Assembly (NCBI GenBank): GCA_023412495.1
Contig: JAEYNP010000019.1
Span: 1 to 55,506, forward strand
Direction of reading: 5' to 3'
Origin: Pseudomonadota bacterium
GTDB lineage: Bacteria > Desulfobacterota > Desulfobulbia > Desulfobulbales > Desulfocapsaceae
Length of the DNA: 55,506 nt
The position numbers and the translations under genes are program-made. Positions within the stretch are counted from its first letter, which is position 1. Each line of letters starts with the position of its first letter. Under the pieces are notes generated by a model. The model did not search any database, was not told the DNA's origin, and saw only the letters and a program-made list of their open reading frames with translations. Below are positions 33,748-40,886 of this stretch, in pieces.

Positions 33748-34669
33748 GTTTTACCGGAGTGGAAAAACCGGCGGGTTTAACGGCGAGCACCGAACATGTC
33801 AGCTGATTGAGGATAGTCTCTGCAGTATTGCCGATTATCAACCCGGTTATACCGGTCCGAACGACCGTCCCCATAACAACGAGATCGGCGCCCAATTCCT
33901 CCGCCGTTGCCGGGATGATCCTTTTAGGGTTGCCCTTTGGCAGGTGAAAGCGGGGAAGAAGGCGATTGTAGGCCTCGGTCCCTATCCTTTGGCGCAATCT
34001 CTCGCCGAGTCCGAAGAGCTGTTGCTGGCGGGACAGGTATTCCTGTTCGATATGTGTGGCTGCGGCGTCCACCATACTTTCGCTTCTTGCCAAGAGTGCT
34101 CCCTCCGCGAAGGCTCCCCAGGCGTGGATGATATGCAGCGAAGCGGACTCCGACAGGGCAAGCGAACTGGAGAGTTCGAGAATTTTCATATTCAGATCCT
34201 GCTCCTCCGCCGGGCGCAAGGGGTCCAGATCAACCGCGGCCACAATGTTGCGGTACTTCGGTTTCTCCGGTGTCTTCATCAGCCAGACCGGGCACGGGCA
34301 CTTGCGCAGCAGATGCATATCGTCGCTGCCGAACAGCCTTTTAAGAAATCCAGGGCTTTCCGCAGCCTTTATCACCATGTCGTGGGCGTTTTGCAGTACT
34401 GCGCGAATCGTCTCCAAAAAGACCGTTCCCATGCGCACTTCAAGGCTGATTTCCAAGCGGGGGCGATATGGTTCGATCAGTGAATCCAAGGCTTCTCCGC
34501 GAAGTTGTAACGCCTTCGCCGCCTTGTCTCCGTCCGATAGCGGGGGCAGCATATCGATCACTGAAAGTGTTGCATGGTTCCTCTCCGCCAGGGAAACTGC
34601 CCTCGCAAATGCCGAAACTTGATCGACAGTCGACTCTGATACATAAAGTATGTTGCGAAAATTATTCAT
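33737..34669 (-). CDS. Tandem universal stress protein (UspE-like)
   Basis: A 310-residue protein with two Usp domains. The first (1-150) has NILYVSEST and a degenerate nucleotide site. The second (about 160-300) keeps NIVAAVDLDP and ATAEELGADLVVMGTVVRTGITGLIIGNTAETIL, the ATP-binding type G-2x-G-9x-G(S/T/N) pattern. Start at 34669 was chosen over 34714 because it gives the usual Usp N terminus (MNNFRNILYV). Convergent with the antiporter. Usp proteins appear in growth arrest and stress. Confidence 0.88.
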   Translation of the reverse strand: MNNFRNILYVSESTVDQVSAFARAVSLAERNHATLSVIDMLPPLSDGDKAAKALQLRGEALDSLIEPYRPRLEISLEVRMGTVFLETIRAVLQNAHDMVIKAAESPGFLKRLFGSDDMHLLRKCPCPVWLMKTPEKPKYRNIVAAVDLDPLRPAEEQDLNMKILELSSSLALSESASLHIIHAWGAFAEGALLARSESMVDAAATHIEQEYLSRQQQLFGLGERLRQRIGTEAYNRLLPRFHLPKGNPKRIIPATAEELGADLVVMGTVVRTGITGLIIGNTAETILNQLTCSVLAVKPAGFSTPVKLTQ

Positions 34670-34814
34670 GTGCGAATCTCTTTTTGATGCTGTCCGTGAC
34701 TTTCCTTTCAGCATGTTTCAAGATGGATGATACACATTGGTGCAACCGATCGCCATAGTTGAGCAGTCTGTTGTCTACAGAACGGAGTGCTTGTGTGCCA
34801 CAGCAAAGAGGTCA

Positions 34815-35264
34815 TCATGTATAATCAAACTGCATGACTTCCTGAAAATGGGTTACCAAGTAAATTCGTTCAATCGACACTTGGAACAAAGCGCAATCCG
34901 GTGCAGCGACAAAATCGGCGAGGTGCCCATGTCTTGCCAAATACAGATTCTGCCCCTCTTCACGATCTACTCCAATCAAATCCTTAGCATTGCCGATAAT
35001 GGTTGCCGCAGCAGTTTTGTCTAAATCTCCTCTCTGATTGCTTCGGTTATCCATGAGCAAAGATACCCGCGGATTTGAGGAGAGATTGCGCCATTTCCGG
35101 GTGGTGCGGGAGGCGGCGAAAAAAAGGTACCGTAAGTCGAGAGAGAAGGCAACAGCGACCAAATCGGCATAAGGCGCGGTACCAGCAGAGGTGGCGAGTA
35201 CGGCGAGCGGCTGGTCTTGGAAAATTCCTTTCAACACATCTGGAAAGTTAGTGAATGTGGTCAT
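34815..35264 (-). CDS. Pyridoxamine 5'-phosphate oxidase-like flavoprotein
   Basis: A 149-residue split-barrel flavin-binding protein of the PNPOx-like family. Landmarks: AVLATSAGTAPYADLVAVAF (strands 1-2), LRYLFFAASRTTRKWRNLSSNPRVSLLMDNRSN (flavin phosphate region with T-R-K-x-x-N), and DCALFQVSIERIYLVTHFQEV at the end. Members bind FMN, F420 or haem; the substrate here is unknown. The start at 35264 gives the family length; an upstream GTG/ATG extension is less likely. Confidence 0.8.
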   Translation of the reverse strand: MTTFTNFPDVLKGIFQDQPLAVLATSAGTAPYADLVAVAFSLDLRYLFFAASRTTRKWRNLSSNPRVSLLMDNRSNQRGDLDKTAAATIIGNAKDLIGVDREEGQNLYLARHGHLADFVAAPDCALFQVSIERIYLVTHFQEVMQFDYT

Positions 35265-35705
35265 TGTCTCTTGCAGACCTCTTGAAGTTGTGGATTGGCA
35301 AGTTCGCCATTGTTGTACGGCTTTCAAAGCAGGCTCTGTAATGTGAGGAAGCGCATGTTATTTATCGCATCAGGATATGCAACTTCACGCCTTGCTCTCT
35401 GCAGCAAGCAAGAGCCGAACCTTATGATAATCCCCCTCATGGTCGAAAATCCTCAAGGAAGTCCGGGATCAATCTTCCCGCCACTACTGATACTGTTTTT
35501 TTAGTCTCAGGTTCATCCCGCTCCTGTATGTAGATCCAGGTAATGAAACATTACTTCTGAAATATAAGCCCCGCAAATTTCTAATCGAGGCATGGCGACA
35601 AAAGGAAGAGATGGCCCTCGGCCGGCCGTAATCAGGAGAATTTTCCCACATCTTGTCAGCAGGTGTGGTATTCTACAAAGGTCGTCCGGCAGGTGGAGAA
35701 ACTAA
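35265..35705. other. Intergenic region before the MreB-like gene
   Basis: No gene supported. It contains the promoter side of the flavoprotein gene and of the MreB-like gene. A short hairpin CTTGCT-ctctgc-AGCAAG lies near 35394. No sigma-54 or other clear promoter was found by eye. Confidence 0.4.
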
Positions 35706-36617
35706 TTGAGAAGCCATATCGACAAGGGTAGCAAGGACATGTTTGGCAAACTGACACAGATCGTTGAACCAATTAGCATAGCCGTGGATCTTGGTACGGC
35801 CAACACTCGCTTTTATGCTTTCAGCACAGGAAAAATAATCGAAAAACCCGTCAAGACCAAGAAATTTTTTCAAGGCCCTGTTACCTGTGCGCCGACAGAT
35901 ACCAGTGATGCCGAACGTTCTCTTCTTTGCAGCGCTCTGGTCGCCTCCGGGGCTTCCCGAGTCTCGATAATCCCGGAGGTTTGGGCTGCGGCAGTTGGGA
36001 CCGGTATCGACATAACTGAACCGACTGCCCAACTGCTCATCGACATCGGGGAGGGAGTCACCGATCTTGCAATCTTTCGCGAAGGGCGTATTGTTTTTTC
36101 TTCCGCAATACGCGTCGCCTGCGCCGACATGCACAAAGCCATTCGATCCTCAATTATGGCCAGGCATAAGATAAAACTCTATGAACACGAGATCGAACGG
36201 CTAACCAACGAATTATTCGCAATCATCAGTGAAGTAGAATGCAGGTCCAGATGCATTCGGATTTCCGGGATAGATGTCGGGAAAAGATGCGAAGTATCAA
36301 TTACCATTGACCATAAAGCCGTTATTGACGCCATCCTTCCTGTCATCGGCAGAATCATCAGAATGATCGAGAAAAGCCTTAATGCAATACCCGAGCGACA
36401 CTACTGTGAGATTCTCGAATCGGGCATCTGCCTGACAGGCGGCGGGGCATGCATCAAAGGAATGGATCTATTGATCGCGGCAAAGACGGGCATGGCTGTT
36501 AAAATCCCTCCTGCCCCCTTGCACGCGGTGATCAACGGCACAGTCCTTATGCTGAAATACTGGAACGGCAAGAAAGGCTGGTGGGACAACATCTCCTGGC
36601 CCAGGATAACCTTCTGA
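35706..36617 (+). CDS. MreB-like actin-family protein lacking part of the IB subdomain
   Basis: A 303-residue actin-fold ATPase related to MreB. Phosphate-1 loop DLGTANT (28-34), phosphate-2 DIGEGVTD (113-120; MreB has DIGGGTTE), and adenosine motif LTGGGACIKGMD. Between phosphate 1 and the segment PVTCAPTDTSDAERSLLC, MreB proteins have about 90 residues; here only about 25, so much of subdomain IB is missing. Filament contacts are likely changed. A TTG start (35706) has GGAG seven bases upstream. The ATG at 35739 is the alternative and gives FGKLTQIVEPISIAVDLG. Confidence 0.8.
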   Translation: MRSHIDKGSKDMFGKLTQIVEPISIAVDLGTANTRFYAFSTGKIIEKPVKTKKFFQGPVTCAPTDTSDAERSLLCSALVASGASRVSIIPEVWAAAVGTGIDITEPTAQLLIDIGEGVTDLAIFREGRIVFSSAIRVACADMHKAIRSSIMARHKIKLYEHEIERLTNELFAIISEVECRSRCIRISGIDVGKRCEVSITIDHKAVIDAILPVIGRIIRMIEKSLNAIPERHYCEILESGICLTGGGACIKGMDLLIAAKTGMAVKIPPAPLHAVINGTVLMLKYWNGKKGWWDNISWPRITF

Positions 36618-36683
36618 ACACCCTGCGTCGCCGCCCCCTTCTTGTGCCCTTGATGTGACTATGATTTCAGCGCAAACAAGCAG

Positions 36684-38516
36684 ATGAACCAACGAAACAA
36701 CAGAGAAAATTCAGGAAACGAACAGTGGCAGCCTGACTTCCCTGGGGAGAGGCCTCCCTTGTCAATACCAGTTTCAGCCGCACCCAACGCCCTCGTCGAA
36801 AGAGTCAAAGAACTGAACTGCCTGTATGGTATTTCCAACCTCTTGGAAGTGCAGGATGTTTCGCTGCCCTGGATCATGGTCCGGGCCGTCGAATTGATAC
36901 CTGCCGCCCTGCAATATCCCGAGAAAGCCTGCGCTTGCATCAGGCTCGACGGCCACGAGTATTTATCAGCCAATTTCCAGCGCACCCGGTGGTGTCGCAA
37001 CACGCCGATCATGCTCCACGGAAATCACGTCGGCGACCTCACGGTGTTCTACAACGAGGGGTTCCATCCTGACAACCAGGGCCTGTTCCTCGAGGAGGAG
37101 TCCCACCTGCTCCGGGCAATCAGCGAGCGACTGAGCAGGGTCCTTTGGATGAAACAGTCGGAGCAGGCGCTGCGGGAAAGTGAAGAGCGTTACCGCGTAC
37201 TTATGGAACAGGTCACCGACGGGGTAACCCTGATCCAGGATTCGCGTTTCTGTTACGTCAATCCGGTTTTCTGCAAGATCTTCAATGTGTCTTCGCCGGA
37301 GGAACTTATCGACCGGCCAGTGCACGATGTGGAGAACTGCGATGACGACGACATCCCAAAGATGTATCTGGCTTGCGGGGAAGGCCGGGTCGAGGACGGG
37401 TCCGAGCAGTTGTTCCGTCTTGATCGACCGGAGAGGCCCTTGTGGATCAAAGTCTGCCACACCCCGATTACCTTCAGGGGCCGGGCCGCAGTCTTGTCGA
37501 CCTTCAACGACGTCACTGACATCAAGGAGCAACAGGTGGCGGCCCAGCATCTGGCGGACCAGCTGCACGACGAAAACCTGGTCTTGCGCTCCTCTCTCAG
37601 AGAACGCTATAGGTTTGGCAATATTCTCGGACGGTCGGCGGCAATGCAGGATGTCTTCGAGCTGATCCTCAAGGCGGCTGTCACGGATGCCAGCGTGGTG
37701 ATTTTTGGCGAATCCGGCTCCGGAAAGGAGCTGGTGGCCCAGGCCATCCACGACCGCAGCTCGAGAAAAGACCAGAACTTTGTCGCGGTGAACTGCGGTG
37801 CGGTTCAGGAGCCCCTGTTCGAACGCGAATTCTTCGGTCACCGCAAGGGGGCCTTTTCCAGCGCCCATATGAACTCCGCCGGCTACCTGGACCTGGCGGA
37901 CAAGGGGACTCTCTTTCTTGACGAGGTCGGCGAACTGACCGTGTCGATGCAGGCCAAACTGCTCAGGGCCATCGAAGGCGGCGGCTATCGCCCGTTGGGC
38001 GGCACGGAGACGGTTATGAGCGATTTCAGGATCATCTCCGCCTCCAACGTCACGCTGCAGGAAAAAGTCAAAAACGGCCAGATGCGCAGTGATTTTTTCT
38101 ATCGTCTCCAGGTGATACAGATTCAGTTGCCACCCCTGCGAGAGAGGCGGGAGGATATTCCGCTCCTGGTGGATCATTTTGTCCGGAAAATATCCCCTGC
38201 CCCAGGCACCCCTAAAATCCCAGGCAACATCATGGATACCCTAATGGAGTACGAGTGGCCAGGCAACGTGCGGGAACTCCGCAATGTTTTGCAAAGGTAT
38301 CTGACGCTGGGCCGCCTGGAATTTCTCACCCCCTCCCTTGCCGACGGCGGCAAGACGGTATTGCTGCCGCAGCTCAATCTCATCCATGCTGTAAAGCAAA
38401 TCGAAGCTTCCCTGATTGCCCAGGCGCTGCAACAGGCAGGCGGCAACCGCACCCGAGCCGCGGAAATGCTCGGTATATCCCGGAGAGCCCTCTTCAGGAA
38501 AATCTCCAACCCTTGA
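36684..38516 (+). CDS. Sigma-54-type activator with GAF-like and PAS domains; GAFSSA variant
   Basis: A 610-residue regulator: a GAF-like N domain (about 30-160), a PAS domain (about 165-285: ESEERYRVLMEQVTDGVTLI), AAA+ (about 310-540) with Walker A GESGSGKE and Walker B GTLFLDEVGEL, and a C-terminal Fis-type HTH (GGNRTRAAEMLGISRRALFRKI). The sigma-54-contact loop, normally GAFTGA, reads GAFSSA (HRKGAFSSAHMN). No receiver domain, so the signal is sensed directly. Palindromic sites and a sigma-54 promoter follow immediately, before the transhydrogenase operon, its obvious target. Confidence 0.9.
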   Translation: MNQRNNRENSGNEQWQPDFPGERPPLSIPVSAAPNALVERVKELNCLYGISNLLEVQDVSLPWIMVRAVELIPAALQYPEKACACIRLDGHEYLSANFQRTRWCRNTPIMLHGNHVGDLTVFYNEGFHPDNQGLFLEEESHLLRAISERLSRVLWMKQSEQALRESEERYRVLMEQVTDGVTLIQDSRFCYVNPVFCKIFNVSSPEELIDRPVHDVENCDDDDIPKMYLACGEGRVEDGSEQLFRLDRPERPLWIKVCHTPITFRGRAAVLSTFNDVTDIKEQQVAAQHLADQLHDENLVLRSSLRERYRFGNILGRSAAMQDVFELILKAAVTDASVVIFGESGSGKELVAQAIHDRSSRKDQNFVAVNCGAVQEPLFEREFFGHRKGAFSSAHMNSAGYLDLADKGTLFLDEVGELTVSMQAKLLRAIEGGGYRPLGGTETVMSDFRIISASNVTLQEKVKNGQMRSDFFYRLQVIQIQLPPLRERREDIPLLVDHFVRKISPAPGTPKIPGNIMDTLMEYEWPGNVRELRNVLQRYLTLGRLEFLTPSLADGGKTVLLPQLNLIHAVKQIEASLIAQALQQAGGNRTRAAEMLGISRRALFRKISNP

Positions 38517-38523
38517 GTGCCAT

Positions 38524-38622
38524 AATCGCCCACTAGGGCGAAATCGCCCACTCTTCGCCAACTCCTTATTTTAATAATCCTTTCCTTTTGTTTCGGTTAT
38601 GTCAATGCGGGCGATTTCGCCC
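38524..38622. promoter_or_regulatory. Palindromic operator/enhancer sites for the adjacent activator
   Basis: GGGCGAAATCGCCC (38536-38549) and GGGCGATTTCGCCC (38609-38622) are dyads with six-base arms, each the reverse complement of the other, about 73 bases apart. A third half site TCGCCC (38526-38531) lies in a direct repeat, AATCGCCCACT, present at 38524 and 38542. They lie 80-165 bases upstream of the sigma-54 promoter, the usual enhancer distance, and directly after the activator gene. Confidence 0.75.
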
Positions 38623-38700
38623 GGTACGGCCACGGAAACAACAGCCCAACAAAGTAAATTCATAAAATAATATCAGTATATTATTTGAAATACTCACTGT

Positions 38701-38716
38701 TGGCATTTGTTTTGCT
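38701..38716 (+). promoter_or_regulatory. Sigma-54 promoter of the transhydrogenase operon
   Basis: TGGCATTTGTTTTGCT has the -24 TGGCA and -12 TTGCT elements with the exact 12-base spacing between GG and GC. The transcript would start near 38728, about 80 bases before the first gene (38809). With the palindromes upstream and the activator next door this is a complete sigma-54 control unit. Confidence 0.8.
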
Positions 38717-38808
38717 ATTTAGGCAAGCACAAGGAGTGACGTGTCACTGGGTCCATTCCTCTTACACACGGAAGAGCCCGACAAAAACTGTCTCAACAAG
38801 GGGGAAAT

Positions 38809-39240
38809 ATGCAACCTGATCCATTTGGCAATTTGAAAGACTGGGGACCTGTTCTCGAACTTATATGCAAGTTGACGGACACCGGAAAGTTGAGTGATTG
38901 TCAGCCCGGCCTGGCCAGGATACTCGCTTACAAGGACAATTGGCGGCTTCGTGAGGAAACGCTAAAGCGATTAAAAACCATTGAGAATCCGAGCGAGGCG
39001 ATGCTTGAAAAGGTACTTCGTATAATGGCTGACAAGAACCTGTACTATGAAGTGCGGATTCTGGCCTGCGAATCGATGACGGATCTATTGAGAAACATGG
39101 ATAACCGCTTCACCGCGGTCACCAAGGCGGATCTTGCTGAGATCCTCGCAAGCCAACTCGCCACACCGCAGCCGCCGATCTTTTACGATGCCCTGCAAAA
39201 GCTCCATGCGGTAGTGCACGAACGATTCGGCATGCGTTAA
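38809..39240 (+). CDS. HEAT-like helical protein, first gene of the transhydrogenase operon
   Basis: A 143-residue soluble helical protein. Its spacing of hydrophobic residues (REETLKRLKTIENPSEAMLEKVLRI and YEVRILACESMTDLLRNM) resembles HEAT-type helical hairpins. No family I can name. It has a good GGGGGA ribosome site and lies 42 bases before the alpha-subunit gene, so a regulatory or assembly role for the transhydrogenase is possible (inference from place). Confidence 0.6.
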   Translation: MQPDPFGNLKDWGPVLELICKLTDTGKLSDCQPGLARILAYKDNWRLREETLKRLKTIENPSEAMLEKVLRIMADKNLYYEVRILACESMTDLLRNMDNRFTAVTKADLAEILASQLATPQPPIFYDALQKLHAVVHERFGMR

Positions 39241-39282
39241 GGCTGAACAATGTAAAAACTTAAACCAATGATGAGGTCGAAG

Positions 39283-40437
39283 ATGCTGATAGCAATTCCA
39301 AAAGAAATATTGCCGGAAGAAAAACGAGTGGCGGCCACTCCCGAAACCGTCAGGAAGTACATCGCCCTCGGCTTCACAGTCGCGGTGGAAACAGGCGCGG
39401 GCGAGGGAGTCCTCATCTCAGACGATGCCTATCGTGCCGCCGGTGCGACAATTGCCACGGATGTTGAAAAAATGCTGGCCGAAGCGGATGCGGTGCTCAA
39501 GGTTAAACAGCCTGTATACAACCAGCAAAAGAACAGACACGAGACCGACATGCTTCGTGATGGCAGCATGCTGATCACTTTTCTTCACCCCGCGGCCCCG
39601 AGCAGCCACGAAATGGTGAGACGTCTGCAGCAGAAGAATATCACCGCACTGACCATGGACGGCATCCCTAGGATTTCGCGGGCTCAGCGGATGGATGCCC
39701 TGTCTTCGATGAGCGCGGTCACAGGCTACAAATCCGTCATAATGGCCGCCGACAAGTTGCCAAAGTTCATCCCGATGGTCGGCACGGCCATTGGCACGAT
39801 TAAGCCGGCTCATTTCCTGATCATCGGCACCGGTGTCGTGGGACTCCAGGCTATCGCCACCGCCAAACGGCTTGGCGGTGTCGTCAAGTTCCTCGACATC
39901 CGCAAAAATGCCTGTATCGAAGCCGACAGCCTTGGTGGAAAAGCCATCGCTTTCGACATCCCGCAGGACCTGGCGGCCGGCAGCGGCGGCTATGCGAAGT
40001 CGCTGAGCGGCGAGTGGCTGGAAAAGGAGCGCCGGACGCTCGCCGACCACCTGAAAGAGGTGGATATTGTAATTCTCAGCGCGCTGGTCCCGGGAGAAAT
40101 CGCTCCTGTCCTCATTACGGACGGGATGGTAGCGACCATGAAGCCAGGCTCGGTTATCATCGACGTCTCCGTCGACCAGGGCGGCAATTGTGAGTCGACC
40201 GAACCGGGAGTTTTCATCGAGAAACACGGTGTCAACATCTGCGGCATTCAGAACATCCCCGGCAGGATGGCCGTCGACGCCAGTTGGCTGTATGCCAACA
40301 ACCTCTACTACTATATTGAAAATCTCTTCAAGAAAGGACTGGAACAGATCGATTTCGACGACGAAATCGTGAAAAATTCCCTCGTCACCCACCAGCGCGA
40401 GATCGTCCACCAGGGCACCCTTAAGGCCATGGCGTAA
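39283..40437 (+). CDS. pntAA: Proton-translocating transhydrogenase alpha subunit 1 (NAD-binding domain I)
   Basis: A 384-residue domain I subunit as in split (Rhodospirillum-type) enzymes. MLIAIPKEILPEEKRVA at the N terminus; the RQD-type loop region around MDGIPRISRAQRMDALSSMS; NAD site IIGTGVVGLQAIATAKRLG followed by Asp in FLDIRKN; then GGYAKSLSGEW, MKPGSVIIDVSVDQGGNCE and DASWLYANNLY. It binds NAD(H) and passes hydride to the beta subunit's domain III. The start at 39283 matches homologues and has GAGG upstream; the ATG at 39268 adds five residues. Confidence 0.92.
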   Translation: MLIAIPKEILPEEKRVAATPETVRKYIALGFTVAVETGAGEGVLISDDAYRAAGATIATDVEKMLAEADAVLKVKQPVYNQQKNRHETDMLRDGSMLITFLHPAAPSSHEMVRRLQQKNITALTMDGIPRISRAQRMDALSSMSAVTGYKSVIMAADKLPKFIPMVGTAIGTIKPAHFLIIGTGVVGLQAIATAKRLGGVVKFLDIRKNACIEADSLGGKAIAFDIPQDLAAGSGGYAKSLSGEWLEKERRTLADHLKEVDIVILSALVPGEIAPVLITDGMVATMKPGSVIIDVSVDQGGNCESTEPGVFIEKHGVNICGIQNIPGRMAVDASWLYANNLYYYIENLFKKGLEQIDFDDEIVKNSLVTHQREIVHQGTLKAMA

Positions 40438-40451
40438 TATTTAACAATTGG

Positions 40452-40502
40452 GTGCCTGTCCGGATCAATGGATCCGGCAGGGTCTGAGGGGCTCAGGCAC
40501 CT
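40452..40502 (+). other. Nested hairpin between transhydrogenase subunit genes
   Basis: GGTGCCTG (40452-40459) pairs with CAGGCACC (40495-40502), enclosing a second perfect hairpin CCGGATC-AATG-GATCCGG (40461-40478). It lies in the 130-base gap between pntAA and pntAB, where such genes are usually close together. It could be an mRNA processing or stability element setting subunit ratios. Confidence 0.5.
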
Positions 40503-40567
40503 CCGTGCTTCATCCGGGACCGACGACCCGGGACCGGGCAGGCACTCTTTCTTGACCGAGGCAAGAC

Positions 40568-40864
40568 ATGTCCAATCTCATCTTGATGGCGGTAGTTTTT
40601 CTAGGCTCTTTTGCCATTGGCTACCTGCTGATTTCGCGGGTTCCGCCCTTGCTGCACACCCCCTTGATGTCTATGACCAATGCCATCTCGGCCATCACCA
40701 TCCTGGGAGCGCTCATTCTTTTTTCCGTCCCAACCTCGCCCATGGAAAAAATTTTAGGAGCAGTCGCCATAATGACCGCAACGTTCAACGTGGTCGGCGG
40801 ATTTGTTATTACCGACAGGATGCTGAAACTTTTCAAGGGGAAGAAGCAAAACCCGAAACATTGA
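40568..40864 (+). CDS. pntAB: Transhydrogenase alpha subunit 2 (membrane part)
   Basis: A 98-residue membrane subunit with three helices, the PntAB type. Family landmarks: FAIGYLLISRVPPLLHTPLMSMTNAISAI (the TPLMS.TNAIS signature) and IMTATFNVVGGFVITDRMLKLF. With the N-terminal part of the beta subunit it forms the proton channel (domain II). It lies 22 bases before pntB. Confidence 0.93.
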   Translation: MSNLILMAVVFLGSFAIGYLLISRVPPLLHTPLMSMTNAISAITILGALILFSVPTSPMEKILGAVAIMTATFNVVGGFVITDRMLKLFKGKKQNPKH

Positions 40865-40886
40865 ATCAACGACACCCACAGACACC

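Noticed and set aside
34741..34755. Possible sigma-54 promoter (TGGCGATCGGTTGCA on the minus strand) before the Usp gene
   Set aside because: The spacing between GG and GC is one base short of the required 12, and the -24 element is imperfect.
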